The position numbers were made by a program, and so were the translations under genes. From NCBI RefSeq assembly GCF_905171775.1, contig NC_053489.1, positions 329,688,089-329,752,088 of the forward strand: a stretch of DNA of 64,000 bases. The letters run 5' to 3'. Shown here piece after piece: positions 1 through 11,597 of the stretch. The notes below the pieces were generated by a model. It saw only the letters and a program-made list of their open reading frames with translations. It was not told where the DNA came from and made no database searches. Position 1 is the first letter of the stretch; each line of letters opens with the position of its first letter. This stretch comes from Rana temporaria (Eukaryota; Chordata; Amphibia; Anura; Ranidae).

Positions 1-430
1 GAAAAACGGCCGTTTTTTTAAATATTTTTTTCGATTGATACATGTTCCCTGGGGCAAGACCCGGGTTCTGAAAGACGTTTACCAACATTAAATTGAATAT
101 TGGTCTTTAAAATGATCGTTTTTGAATTTGAACGTTCGAGTCCCATAGACTTCAATGGGGTTCTAAATGTTCGCGCGAACCCGCGGTCTGTTCGAATGGT
201 GAGCACAACTCTTCCTCTTCATGCTCATCTACGGCCTGATCCAGCACTCTTCGCAGGGCACACTCTAGAAAAATCGCATATGGGATGAGGTCGATGATGT
301 TGCCTTGGGTTTGACTGACCAGGTTTGTCACCTCCGCAAAAGGATGCATGAGCTTATAGCCATTGTGCATGAGCGTTCAGTAACGCGGCCAAAAAATACC
401 CAGCTCCGCAGAGGCTGTGCTCTTTGTGCC
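1..430 (-). mobile_element. hAT transposon fragment, internally deleted
   Basis: Positions 204-370, read on the minus strand, encode a stretch containing EVTNLVSQTQG and ALRRVLDQAVDEHEEEE. It closely matches the acidic linker before the hAT dimerisation domain of the larger hAT copy at 2.9-3.1 kb (ALRRVLDQAVDEREEEE). Positions 370-425 still align with that copy but carry indels. Positions 1-200 are non-coding, rich in TTCGAAC/GTTCGCG words of the kind found near the ends of the other hAT copies here, so this is probably a deletion derivative in which an end was joined to an internal piece. No intact frame remains and the left end lies outside the window. Confidence 0.6.
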
Positions 431-703
431 GTGTAATGTATTGTGCAATCCTAATATGAGTGGTATGTTAAGTAGTACTATTCCTATCAGGAGACGTGTA
501 TGGAATAGAATTTAGTCAACCGCAAAGAGTTGTTAATAGTTGACACACTCATGATATAAATTTTATTCCTCTATGCGTCAATCTTGGTATAGTGATGACT
601 GTGCTCATGTGCACGTTTTGGAGATTGCAGGCGATGGGGGTTTTTCAAAGCCTATGGTCATGCTGAGGTAGTTTAGTGACAGTTAAGTGACCCAGAAAAC
701 AAT
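431..703. other. unassigned spacer
   Basis: AT-rich sequence without a convincing frame or repeat structure that I can recognise. It may be further decayed hAT tail or unique flanking DNA. Confidence 0.4.
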
Positions 704-1440
704 GGGCCAGATTCAGGTAGATCCGCGCAATATTTGCGTGGGCACAGGGCAACGATTTTTGCTCTGCGCCCACGCAAATATTTTGATATGCCCGCGATTC
801 ACGGAGCAGTAGCTCCGTAAATTGTGCGGGCGATATGCTAAATAGCCCGGCGTAAGGGCGCCTAATGTAAATGATCCCGCCGGGGGCGGGAATCATTTAA
901 ATTAGGCGCGCTCCCGCGCCGAGCGAACAGCGCATGCTCCCTCGGGAAACTTTCCCGACGTGCATTGCGGCAAATGACGTCGCAAGGACGTCATTTGCTT
1001 CTAAGTGAACGTGAATGGCGTCCAGCGCCATTCACGATTCACTTACGTAAACGACGTGAAATTTTAATTTCACGAGCGGGAAGGGCAGCTATACTTTAGC
1101 ATTGGCTGCCCCTGCTACAGCAGGAGCAACCTTGCGCTAAAGTCGCCGTACGGAAACTCCGTACCTTGCGTGCGCAGGGCCCGCGCAACTTTTGTGAATC
1201 GGTGGTAGTATGCAATTTGCATACTATACGCCGATCACAATGGCCGCGCCCCCTAGCGGCCAACGCAAGAATGCAGCCTGAGATATGAAGGCATAAGGAG
1301 GCTTATGTCTGTCATATCCTAGGCTGCAGTCCGCGTAGCGATGTTCCTGAATCAGGGGCATTCGCTACGCGGGTGCAAAACAGCTATTGCGCCGTGCAAC
1401 CTATGGTTGCGCGGGCGCAATAGCTTCCTGAATCTGGCCC
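704..1440. mobile_element. 737-bp MITE, Harbinger-like ends
   Basis: Terminal inverted repeats GGGCCAGATTCAGG and CCTGAATCTGGCCC bound the element, and the flanks carry a 3-bp duplication AAT (701-703 and 1441-1443). The interior is a string of short GC-rich palindromes (GCGCCGAGCG, CGTCATTTGC and similar) and has no coding potential. A second copy of exactly the same length lies at 25644-26380. Ends, 3-bp duplication and interior style resemble the autonomous Harbinger at 9376-15972 (GGGGTAGATTCAGGTAG ends), so mobilisation by a Harbinger-type transposase is likely but inferred. Confidence 0.8.
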
Positions 1441-1839
1441 AATGATTCTGCAGTGTGGGCCCATTGTTGGCCTAGTAGGCTTTAATGATCACCTTAGATG
1501 ATCACAAAGAAAATTAATGTTTTTTCTATGCAAAATTATCCAGCCGATCGCTTTTGGTCTGTTCACAATGAAGCAACGACCTTATCATCTGGGGTGTGCC
1601 AACATTGCGATTGTCAACACACTCATATAGGTGGTCGCTTAATTGTGATACGCAAGCCCCTTCACCACAACAAGGTAACGATCACGAAGGGGAATTGACA
1701 CATGTATGTGCCTTTTTTTTTGTTTTGTTTTTGCAGCCACAGTGCAGCACCAGAGGCCAGAAAAATTAGGCATGTACATATGCCTGAAAAAGTAGGTATT
1801 GTTGCAGCTGCAATTGATGTTTTCCAGGCAGAAAGTGCA
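1441..1839. other. non-coding tail, probably hAT-1 3' region
   Basis: No gene seen. The segment lies between the MITE and the 3' end of the hAT-1 frame and includes a partial inverted repeat (GATCACCTTAGATGATCAC near 1486-1504). The true left end of hAT-1 could not be located. Confidence 0.3.
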
Positions 1840-4800
1840 CTAAAACATTGTGGCTTGAACCCTAGTTGGTGGCGGATAAGTCACGCAAGTCATCCGGCAT
1901 GCAGAGATAAAATACAGCAGCGTGTGGACCATTTTTAGCCCAAGGAAGCTCATCTTATCAGGCCTGTAGTCAAATGTATCGCCCACTGTCAGTCCCTTCG
2001 GGATCCATGCCTCATTCATCTTAATAAAGGTGAGGCAATCTAGACTTTTTTGATCTAGGCGACTTCTCTTCTCAGTGACAATACCTCCTGCTGCACTGAA
2101 GGTCCTTTCTGAAAGGACACCTGAAGCAGGGCAGGCCAGAAGTTCTATCGCAAATTGGGATAACTCAGGCCACAGGTCAAGCCTGCACACCCAGTAGTCA
2201 AGGGGTTCATCACTCCTCAGAGTGTCGATATCTGCAGTTAAGGCGAGGTAGTCTGCTACCTGTCGTTCAAGTCGTTCTCTGAGGGTGGACCCCGAAGGGC
2301 TGTGGCGATGCGTAGGACTTAAAAAGCTCTGCATGTTCTCCATCAACAACACGTCTGTAAAGCGTCCTGTCCTTGCCGGCGTGGTCATGGTAGGAGGAGG
2401 ATTACTTTCACCTCTTCCGCTGTTAGATTCCCGTTGTGCTGTGACATCACCCTTGTATGCTGTGTAAAGCATACTTTTCAATTTATTTTGGAACTGCTGC
2501 ATCCTTTCCGACTTCCGGTAATTTGGTAACATTTCAGGCACTTTCTGCTTATACCGGGGGTCTAGTAGCGTGGCCACCCAGTACAGGTCGTTCTCCTTCA
2601 GCCTTTTTATACGAGGGTCCCTCAACAGGCACGACAGCATGAAAGACCCCATTTGCACAAGGTTGGATGCCGAGCTACTCATGTACCGTTCCTCGTCCTC
2701 ACTGATCTCACTGAAGGTCTGTTCTTCCTCCCAGCCACGTACAACACCACGGGTACCAGATAGGTGACAACGAGCACCCTGGGATGCCTGCTGTGGTTGG
2801 TCTTCCTCCTCCTCCTCAAAGCCACATTCCTCCTCTGACTCCTCTTCCTCACACTCCTCTTCCAGCGTTTCTGCAGGTCCAGCAAGCAATGCTGATAAGG
2901 CTGTTTCTGGTGGTGATGGTGACCACAACTCCTCCTCTTCCTCTTCACGCTCATCTACGGCCTGATCCAGCACTCTTCGCAGGGCACGTTCCAGGAAGAA
3001 AACAAATGGGATGATGTCGCTGATGGTGCCTTCAGTGCGACTAACTAGGTTTGTCACCTCCTCCAAAAGGACGCATGAGCCTTCAGACATTGCGCATGAG
3101 TGTCCAGTAACGTGGCAAAAAAATTCCCAGCTGGGCAGAGGCTGTCCTAGCACCCTAGTCATACAAATACTTGTTGATGGCTTTTTCTTGTTGGAGCAGG
3201 CGGTCAAAAATTAGGAGTGTTGAATTCCAACGTGTCGGGCTGTCGCAAATCAAGCGCCTCCCTGGCATGTTGTTTTGCCGCTGGATATCTGAAAAGTGCA
3301 CCATGGCTGTGTAGGAACGCCTGAAATGGCCACACACCTTCCTGGCCTGCTTGAGGACGTCCTGTAAGTCTGGGTACTTATGCACAAAGCGTTGTACAAT
3401 CAGATTCAACACATGTGCCATGCACGGGACATGTGTCAACTTGCCCAAATTCAATGCTGCCAACAAATTGCTTCCGTTGTCACACACCACTTTGCCAGTT
3501 GGTGCGGAGTCAGCCACTGATCCACCTGTGCGTTCAGGGTGGACAGGAGTGCTGGTCCGGTGTGACTCTCTGCTTTCAGGCAAGTCAACCCCAAGACGGT
3601 GTGACACTGTCATATCCGGGATGTGGAATAGCCCCTGGGGAGCTGGGGGGTGCAGTTGATGTGGAGCAAGACACAGCAGCAGAAGAGGACTCAGCCGAGG
3701 AGGTTATCGAAGAGGATGGAGTAGGAGGGGTAGAGGAGGTGGCAGCAGACCTGCCCGCAAGTCGTGGCGGTGTCACCAACCCCTCTGCAGAGCCACGCAT
3801 TACATGCTTGGCAGCCGTCAGCAGGTTTACCCAATGCACAGTGTAGGTGATATACCTGCCCTGACCGTGCTTTGCAGACCAGGTATCAGTGGTCAGATGG
3901 ACCCTTGCCCCAACACTGTGTGCCAGGGATGCCATGACCTCCTTTTGCACAATAGAGTACAGGTTGGGGATTGCCTTTTGTGAAAATACATTTCGGCCGG
4001 GTACCTTCCACTGCGGTGTCCCAATAGCTACAAATTTTTTGAAGGCCTCAGACTCCACCAGCTTGTATGGTAAAAGCTGGTGGGCTAATAGTTCCAACAA
4101 GCCAGCTGTCAGACGCCAGGCAAAGGGGGTGACTCTGTGACATTGGCTTCTTACGCTCAAAAATGTCCTTGACAGACACCTGACTGTGGGCAGATGAGCA
4201 GGAACTGCTCAAGGTGAGAGACGGAGTGGCGGATGGTTGAGAGGGGGCAAGGAGGACAGCAGTGGTTGACGTGACTGAAGATGTTGCACCAGGAGGAGGA
4301 TGGTGGCTTTGAGCTTGTGTGCTGCTTGTACTCGTCATCCTGTGTTGATCCCATAGGCGTTTGATGTGCGATCATGTGCCTTCGCAAAGCAGTTGTACCT
4401 AGGTGGGTGTTGGATTTCCCACGACTCAGTTTCTTTTGGCACAGGTTGCAAATGGCATCGCTGTTATCAGAGGCAGACACACAAAAAAAATGCCACACTG
4501 CTGAGCTTTGCAATGACGACATTCTGGTGGTGGCAACAGCATGCGTTGATTGGCGTGCTGTCTGGCTGACCCCGGGTGCCGATACATGCTGTCTGACTGT
4601 GCCACTAGCTCCTTGCGACAACCTCCCCCTGCTTCCAACTCGTCTCCTCCTCCTCTCTGTCTCCCCATCTGAACTTTCCCCCTGTTCTTCTTCTCTTCGA
4701 GCGGGCACCCACGTGACATCCCCGGACACATCGTCATCATCAACTGCTTTACTTTTATCTGACAACTCAGCAAAGGAAGCAGCAGCGGGTACATCATCAT

Positions 4801-5212
4801 TTCACCATACGTCCATGTGTGTAATGCTGCCTGACTGAGTCATATCCCTTTTATCTACATCCTCTGGCAATAATGGTTGCGCATCACTCATTTCTTCCAA
4901 CTGATGTGTAAATAACTCCTCTGACAGATCAAGTGAAGCAGCTGTGATGCTAGTGTTGGTGGTGGCGGCATGCGGGCGAGTGGTAACTTGAGAGGTGCCC
5001 GAAGCTGAGCTGGAGGAGGATGGTGCGTCAAGGTTCCGAGCGGAAGCTGTAGAAGATTGGGTGTCCTGTGTTAGCCAGTCAACTATGTCCTCAGAACTTT
5101 TCGAGTTCAGGGTATGTGACCTCTGAACACTGGGCATTGTTCTAGGACCAAAGGGAATCACAGCACCACGACCACGACGGCCCCTGCGGGGTGGCCTGCC
5201 TCTGCCTGTCAT
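1840..5212 (-). pseudogene. hAT transposase, ZBED-like, broken
   Basis: A DDE-type hAT transposase spread over several frames. In order on the minus strand: a basic N-terminal piece starting at ATG 5212 (GRGRPPRRGRRGRG); a BED zinc finger near 4430-4530 (WHFFCVS...CNLCQKK...HLGTTALRRHMIAH); the catalytic block around 3830-3900 (HLTTDTWSAKHGQGRYI); the second acidic residue and Cys/His segment around 3400-3490 (VVCDNGSNLL, CMAHVLNLIVQ); RWNST near 3220; an acidic linker; and the C-terminal dimerisation region near 1980-2190 (ELLACPASGVLSERTFS, LTFIKMNEAW). At least three frame changes (near 4157-4340, 3600 and 3200) make it a pseudogene. Related to ZBED-type domesticated genes, but the repeat context identifies a transposon copy. 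Confidence 0.88.
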
Positions 5213-5526
5213 TTTTTTTTATTTGTTTAGTTGTACTATGCATGGAAGCTACTGTGACACCAGATATGAGTGGCACTGTGCACTGGCAGAAGTTGGCAGA
5301 GTAGACGCTGTAGGCCTGACACACACGCCTGCAGACAACTAACTGCTATTCTATTGCAGTCAAAATTGTGTTTTTTTTTATTAATCTACTGTGCCACCAG
5401 ATATATGAGTGGTGGCACTGGGCAAGTGGGCACAGTATACGCTGTGAGCCTGACACATGCTGGCAGCCAGGCAACGGATTACTTTTCTATTGCAGTAAAA
5501 AAAAAAAAAAATTATGTTATCTAATG

Positions 5527-6800
5527 CAACGTTTCTCAACCAGTGTGCCGCGGCACACTGGTGTGCCGTGAAGAGTCCCCAGGTGTGCCGCGGCAAAATG
5601 ACCCCCAATATGTCAGCTATGGCAGCTATCTGATGTCACAACTACTTCTAGCCACTTGGTTAATATTCGTTATTACAGCGGTGCTGGTCCGCTGTGTAAA
5701 GCTCACTTGCCGCTGTAACAGGCACTCGGGAGGCTGTGCTGGCTGTGCGTGCCTCCCGAAAGCGTCTTGCCAACCAAATACGTCATCGGTTGCTATGAGA
5801 GGGTCGGGCGTACGTACGCACGCACTGCTATATGTGACGTGTGAGCCGTGGCTGGCAGAGGACTCTGGCTGGCGCGCTTTTCCCTGAGGGGAAGAAGAAC
5901 GCGAGTAAAGTAGCGGTGGAGGAACAGTGAGGAGACACGGGTACAGTATTTTCTGTCTATTTACTGTAATTTTCAATGTGAAACATGTTTAATAGTTTTA
6001 TTGCAGGCTGTAGGCATGGTGTTTATAAAAAAAGAAACTACATTACACCTGTTGGCACTTTCACATTGCCTCATTTCATTGCATTTTTTTTTTTAAATGT
6101 AATATATTATACATGGGCTATATGGGTTATTAAAATGTTTTAATATAATATACATGGGCTATGTGGGTTAATATTGATAATGATAACTGTATACTTCAAT
6201 ACTGCAGTTTGGCCACCATGCAGGTGTAGCGCAGTGTACCTGCGGTTTTCATGTGGTTTCTCAGACTTATTATGTCCCTCATTTTTGGTGTGATTTGAGA
6301 AAATGTATCAAAAATGTACTACATAATAGAAGTTTATGAGAAACCACATGAAAACCGCAGGTACACTGCGCTACACCTGCACTGTGGCCAAACTGCAGTA
6401 TTGAAGTATACAGTTATCATTATCAATATTAACCCACATAGCTCATGTATATTATATTAAAACATTTTTTAAAAGGCACAGTGAAAAGAAAAAAAGTTTA
6501 ATAAGACAATATTTTTTGTTTTGCTTTTAAGCACCCCCCCCCCATCCCTACGCAAGTGGATACGCAAACGCATATGTAAACAGTATTCGCAACACACATT
6601 TGAGGTATACCTGCACATGTTAGAGCGAGTGCAATAATTCTAGTGCTAGACATTCTCTTTAGCTCTAAACATGTAACATGTAAAGGTTTTTTTAAAGCGT
6701 TGCTTATGGAGATTTTTTTACACATTTTTGGTTTGGTGTGCCTTGAGATTCTGACAGATTTTAAAGGGTGCCTTGGTAAAATAAAGGTTGAAAAACACTG
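5527..6800. mobile_element. hAT/Charlie-type non-autonomous element
   Basis: Imperfect terminal inverted repeats CAACGTTTCTCAACC (left) and GGTTGAAAAACACTG (right, whose reverse complement is CAGTGTTTTTCAACC) match the known Charlie-group hAT terminus type. An exact 8-bp target-site duplication ATCTAATG flanks it (5519-5526 and 6801-6808), as expected for hAT. The interior has no transposase and holds a long foldback at 6135-6466. Confidence 0.9.
6135..6466. repeat. foldback inside the Charlie-type MITE
   Basis: Two long inverted arms, roughly 6135-6262 and 6339-6466, are near-perfect reverse complements. Both contain GTTTTCATGTGGTTTCTCA or its complement and the TGATAACTGTATACTTCAATACTGC block. 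About 76 bases separate them. The arms are far longer than needed for a terminal repeat, so this is either the core of the MITE or a separate nested foldback. Confidence 0.8.
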
Positions 6801-7200
6801 ATCTAATGTACCACCAGATATATGAGTGGTGGTGGCACTGGGCACAGTATAAGCTGTGAGCCTGACACACGCTGGCAATGGCAAACAACTGACTACTATT
6901 CTCTATTGCAGCCAAAATTATTATTATTATTTTTAAATGTTATCTACTGTGCCACCAGATATATGAGTGGTGAGTGGCACTGGGCACAGTAGTATACGCT
7001 GTGAGCCTGACACACGCTGGCAATGGCAAACAACTGACTACTATTCTCTATTGCAGCCAAAATTATTATTATTATTATTTTTTAAATGTTATCTACTGTG
7101 CCACCAGATATGAGTGGTGAGTGGCACTGGGCACAGTAGTATACGCTGTGAGCCTGAGACACACACATGCTGCCTGTCAGGCAACTGCAATTAGATTACA

Positions 7201-7600
7201 GAGAAAAAAAAAAAGCAGACTGATATACTAGCCCTAAAAAGGGCTGTTTGGGGTGCTGTCAGGACGCTGTCCTTACAGCAGAGATCAGATAAGTCTTTCA
7301 GGACTGGAGTGGACACTGAAAACACTGGTCTAGCTATAGATTTCCCTATTAAAACAGCAGCAGCTGCACTGTCCCTCCTCTCACTAAGACTGCAGGTTCT
7401 GAATGATTCTAAAATGGATGAAGTCCAGGAGGCGGGAGGGTCTGGGAGGGAGGGTATGCTGCTGATTGGCTGGAATGTGTCTGCTGACTGTGAGGTACAG
7501 GGTCAAAGTTTGCTCAATGATGACGAATAGGGGGCGGATCGAACATCGCATATGTTCGCCCGCGGAACTATTCGCCGGCGAACAGTTCTGTACATCACTA
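7201..7600. other. hAT-1 terminal non-coding region
   Basis: Non-coding sequence between the last tandem unit and the inferred element end. The final 70 bases are rich in TTCGCC/CGAAC words (for example GTTCGCCCGCGGAAC) like the ends of other hAT copies in the window. No gene seen. Confidence 0.5.
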
Positions 7601-8540
7601 TTGCTGGTATGTTGGCCCATTCCTCTATGCAGAGCTCCTCTAGAGCAGTGATGTTTTGGGGCTGTCGCTGGGCAACACGGACTTTCAGCTCCCTCCAAAG
7701 GTTTTCTATGGGGTTGAGATCTGGAGACTGGCTAGGTCACTCCAGGACCTTGAAATGCTTCTTATGAAGCCACTCCTTCGTTGCCCGGGCGTTGTGTTTG
7801 GCATTATTGTCATGCTGAAAGACCCAGCCATGTTTCATTTTCAATGCCCTTGCTGATGGGAGGAGGTTTGCACTCAAAATCTTGTGATACATGGCCCCAT
7901 TCATTCTTTCATGTACACGGATCAGTTGTCCTGTTCCCTTTGCAGAGAAACAGCCCCAAATCATGATGTTGCCACCCCCATGCTTCACAATAGGTATGGT
8001 GTTATTTGGTTGCAACTCAGAATTCTCTCTCCTCCAAACACGACAAGTTGTGTTTCTAATAAACAGTTCTACTTTGGTTTCATCTGACCATATGACATTC
8101 TCCCAATCCTCTTCTGGATCATCAAAATGGCCTCTAGCAAACCTCAGACGGGCCCGGACATGTACTGGCTTAAGCAGGGGGAAACGTCTGGCACTGCAGG
8201 ATCTGAGTCCCTGGCGGCGTAGTGTGTTACTGATGGTAGCCTTTGTTACGTTGGTCCCAGCTCTCTGCAGGTCATTCACTAGGTCCCCCTGTGTGGTTCT
8301 GGGATTTTTGATCACCGTTCTTGTGATAATTTTGAACCCACGGGATGAGATCTTGCGTGGAGCCCCAGATCGAGGGAGATTATCAGTGGTCTTGTATGTC
8401 TTCCATTCTCTAATTATTGCTCCCACAATTGATTTCTTTACACCAAGCTGCTTGCCTATTGCAGATTCAGTCTTCCCAGACTGGTGCAGGTCTACAATTT
8501 TGTTTCTGGTGTCTTTCTACAGCTCTTTGGTCTTCACCAT
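7597..8540 (-). pseudogene. Tc1/mariner transposase (DD34E), nearly intact
   Basis: A Tc1-family transposase read from ATG at 8540 leftward. The N-terminal helix-turn-helix region includes GKQLGVKKSIVGAIIREW. The DDE core has SDETK (first Asp), FQHDNNAKH (second Asp) and SPDLNPIENLW (Glu). Counting from the second Asp to the Glu gives 34 intervening residues, which is DD34E. Two nonsense codons are visible: a TAG eight codons into the frame and a TGA in place of the Trp just before PSQSPDLNPIE. The left side ends where the hAT-1 terminus begins, so the Tc1 3' inverted repeat is missing. Confidence 0.88.
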
Positions 8541-8768
8541 AGTGAAGTTTGGAGTGTGACTGTTTGAGGTTGTGAACAGGTGTTTTTTATACTGATAACA
8601 AGTTCAAACAGGTGCAATTAATACAGGTAATGAGTGGAGGACAGAGGAACCTCTTAAAGAAGAAGATGATATAGGTCTGTGAGAGCCAGAAATCTTGCCT
8701 GTTTGTAGGTCAACAAATACTTATTTTCCACCATAATTTGCAAATAAATTATTTCCAAATCAGACAAT
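7602..8768 (-). mobile_element. Tc1-like element, 3'-truncated
   Basis: The body around the transposase above. Beyond its 5' end, 8541-8768 is A/T-rich UTR-like sequence (AACAGGTGTTTTTTATACTG and onward to about 8766) typical of Tc1 ends. It then changes abruptly into a second, differently oriented Tc1/mariner copy. Confidence 0.7.
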
Positions 8769-9372
8769 GTGATTGTCTGTCTGCATTTGTTTCCACATTT
8801 TGCCTCTGGAGTCCCACGGACATCAAGGTGTACAGTCCTCCAGAGTCTTGCAACTGTGCATAAACCTTCCATTTGGCCACCACTAATTAATGCTTACAAG
8901 CAGAAACGGCTGCATTGGGCAGAAAAATACATGAAGACTAATTTTCAAACAGTCCTGTTCACTGATGATTGCTGTGCAACCCTGGATGGTCCAGATGGAT
9001 GGAGTAGTGGATGGTTGGTGGATGGCCACCCTGTTCCAACAAGGCTGCGACGTCAGCAAGGCAGTGGTGGAGTCATGTTTTGGGCCGAAATCATGGGAAG
9101 AGAGCTGGTTGGCCTCTTTAGGGTCCCCAAAGGTGTAAAGATGACCTCTGCAAAGTATGTGGAGTTCCTGACTGACCACTTCCTTCCCTGGGACAGAAGG
9201 AAGAACTATGCTTTCCGTAATAAAATCATCTTCATGCATGACTATGCACCATCTCATGCTGCAATGAATACCAATCTGTATCAATGGCTGCTATGGGGAT
9301 AAAAGGAGAGAAAATCATGGTGTGGCCTCCATCCTCCCCTGACCTCAATCCTATTACTATATTACTATGATC
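8769..9372 (+). pseudogene. Tc1/mariner transposase fragment, DD37E type
   Basis: A plus-strand transposase lacking its N-terminus. It shows LFTDDCCATLDGPDGW (first Asp), GVMFWAEIMG, the TDHFLPW block and FMHDYAPSHAA (second Asp). A one-base frame change near 9290 moves the end into another frame, which reads MVWPPSSPDLNPI and then stops matching. The residue at the Glu position is Thr. Counting across the frame change gives 37 residues between the second Asp and that position, matching the DD37E group. The 3' end is cut by the Harbinger insertion at 9376. Confidence 0.8.
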
Positions 9373-9798
9373 ATTGGGGTAGATTCAGGTAGATGGGCGC
9401 ATCCTTATTCCTGCGTAGCGTATCTCATATGCGCTACGCCGGCATAATCGTGTGAGGTTAGCATAGTATTCAGCAAGCATTTGCGCGTAACTTTGCGCCG
9501 GCGTACCGGAAATTTGAAGGCGCAAGCCGGCGTAAGTGGGTGTTCCCTTATGCAAATGATGGGCTGAACGTTGAGCAGTGGATTACGCCCGGCGTATCGA
9601 CGGAGCATGCGCAGTCCAGTGGACGTACGATCGATTCCCTGTGCGCATGCTCACAACTACGCCGGTCCTACTTCCTGGGATACGCCGGCCCACCGGCTTA
9701 TGCCGAGCGCATAAATACGCCCAGACATGCGCCCGTCTGGCGCAAAATTACATCCTGCTTTTTTCCCCCCCTGAGCAAGGTAATTTTGTTTGAGCATG

Positions 9799-11210
9799 AC
9801 ATGGCAACTCCTCAGAAGGAGATAAAGAGGAAGCACAACTTTAATGCAGCGGAGATGGAGGTCTGACCAAATACGATGCCCCCCTGCATGGTGCCCAGCG
9901 CAAGAATACAAGCAAGGCACAGAGGAGGGCAATTTTTGAAACTATCACCCCGGATATCAATGCCATTGGCAATGAGACCCGGAGTTGGGATGATAACCAA
10001 AAAAAACTCAATGACATGCGACGTCGGGTCCGGGACAAATTGGTCCTTATTTGCAAGCATGCCAGTGGCACAGGCGGAGGACCAGCCTGTGCATTGCGGT
10101 TGACACCGGAGGAGGAGATTATTGCCAGGTGTCTGTCGCAGGAGCAGGTGGAGGGCGTCCCCGGATATGACTCCACTGTTCGGGACTTGGGGTCAGGTAA
10201 GTGTGTTTTATCTCCTATCTGGTGTGTAGCATGTGAGGGGGTGGAAGGGAACATGTGACAAGTGTGTGGGTCCACCAACATGTGTTTTTTTTTTGTGTCA
10301 TCCACAGATGTTGAGGATGAAGCTGGGCCGTCGTCGGCTGCAGGGTGACCCACGCCATCCACAGAACATCATGTGGCCCAGTCGGCCCCCCTTGAAATCC
10401 TGGGCATGTTGGTGGAGGGGAGTGCCCATAGGACATCTATCAAGGTTGTTGTGGAGGAGTCCATTGACCTCCACCAGGAGGACTCCATATACCTCGAGGA
10501 GGATTCCACCATCCCTGGACTCCCCATCAGGTCAACCCGTCCAGGGCAAGCCCCTCCAGGGCAGCCCCCTCCCCGTCTTCCCCATCTGGATGGGCCCAAG
10601 CCTCTCCTTCTCCCAGGAAGGCTCTTCGAAAGACGAGGGGTGTACCCGGAGGCCTCCGAGAAGGGCTGCAGAAGGAGCAGGGCCGGCAGACCCGCCATAT
10701 CGGGGCTATGGTGGGAGACTTGCGGCGGGTGGCGGACAGCCTGGCCTCCTCTGCCAAGTCCCAGGCTGCATGCGCAGCGTCATTGCAGCAGACCCTCACC
10801 CTGCATGCTGATCTGGGCAGCAAAAATGCTGAGAGCCTGCAGGATGTCAGCTCCAACAGTGTGGCGATGGTCACCTGCATGGTGGAGCAGCAGGCCGACA
10901 CAGCAGAGGTGAGAAGGTTGGCAGGGGCTGTAGAGGCCAACACTGCTGCTGTGCGTGAGGAGGGGAGACAAACCCAGCGGCAACAGCACCACAACACTAC
11001 CCACCAGCTTAGGATGCTGGCACAGACAAACACCGTGCTCACCCGCCTTGCCAACGCTATGGAGGGCAGGCAGGCACCACCTGCCAGGAGTGAGAAAGCA
11101 GGGGATGATGCTACTCCCCCCTCTATCCCCACCCCAGGCTCCATCCCGCCAACTGACGAGTCAGAGCCGTGGCACCCGTGGCACCAGCCTGGGCAAAAGC
11201 AAGAGCAGAT
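9799..11210 (+). pseudogene. Harbinger Myb/SANT-like DNA-binding protein
   Basis: The accessory protein of PIF/Harbinger elements, which in studied members binds the terminal repeats and helps nuclear import of the transposase. Translation starts at ATG 9799 (MATPQKEIKRKHNF). A missing base near 9863 changes frame, after which the helix-rich domain continues (RRAIFETITPDINAIGN, ETRSWDDNQKKLNDMRRR, VRDKL). A likely intron begins GTAAGT at 10198 and ends CCACAG at 10307. Exon 2 is acidic and proline-rich, then a Gln/Ala-rich helical region (RRVADSLASSAKSQAACA) at 10.7-11.1 kb, in more than one frame. At least two frame disruptions and a TGA early in exon 2 indicate decay. Confidence 0.7.
10198..10307 (+). 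other. predicted intron in the Myb-like gene
   Basis: GTCAG|GTAAGTGTG at the left and a pyrimidine-rich run ending GTCATCCACAG|ATG at the right fit a U2-type intron of 110 bases. Coding-like sequence lies on both sides. Predicted from sequence only. Confidence 0.6.
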
Positions 11211-11264
11211 GAATGCTGATTTTTTGGGACACTTCTGCTCGTTATTTTTTTTTATTATTATTTA

Positions 11265-11350
11265 TGCTCAGAGTATGAGCTGGATTATGATTTATATTTA
11301 TGCTCAGAGTATGAGCTGGATTTTCTTTTTTTTTTATGCTCAAAGTATGA
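11265..11350 (+). repeat. short tandem repeat in Harbinger spacer
   Basis: Three imperfect copies of TATGCTCAGAGTATGAGCTG separated by T-rich linkers. It lies between the two Harbinger genes and has no coding role that I can see. Confidence 0.8.
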
Positions 11351-11597
11351 GTTTTATTGTTTGCGTTGTAGTCCCTACACACGGTGAGGAGTGTAAACTA
11401 CAATGTGACTGGTGTGTGAATGGGGGGTGTGTCACTCCTGCCGGCAAAGGGGTGTCACCCTCTGCCGTGTGAATGGTGTATGAATGTACAGCGACATAAT
11501 TGGAGCCTTGGCGTGGCTTTGCTGCTCCCAAGTACCGTGCGGTGTACTTTGGTCTAATCAAATGTGATGTGGATGTGGTGTGTGTGAGCTAGGGACC

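Larger units (their letters stand above)
5250..7200. repeat. hAT-1 tandem array, about 140-bp unit
   Basis: Units start near 5250, 5387, 6807, 6946 and 7097, each beginning with a variant of GTGCCACCAGATATGAGTGG. They continue through a GTATACGCTGTGAGCCTGACAC segment and a TTGCAG(C)CAAAATT plus poly-T/ATT stretch. The array is interrupted by the MITE at 5527-6800. All three hAT copies in the window have a tandem array beside the transposase, each with a different unit. Confidence 0.85.
1840..7601 (-). mobile_element. hAT-1 transposon with tandem-repeat 5' region
   Basis: A minus-strand hAT element. Its 5' end is taken at 7601, where the minus strand reads TAGTGATGTACAGAACTG followed by TTCG-rich subterminal DNA. 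The comparable end of hAT-2 at 34021 reads TAGTGACGGATGAACATC. The coding part is 1840-5212. Upstream of it lies a tandem array (about 140-bp units at 5250-5526 and 6801-7200) split by a younger hAT MITE at 5527-6800. The 3' end on the left is not defined, and no 8-bp target duplication could be verified. Confidence 0.7.
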
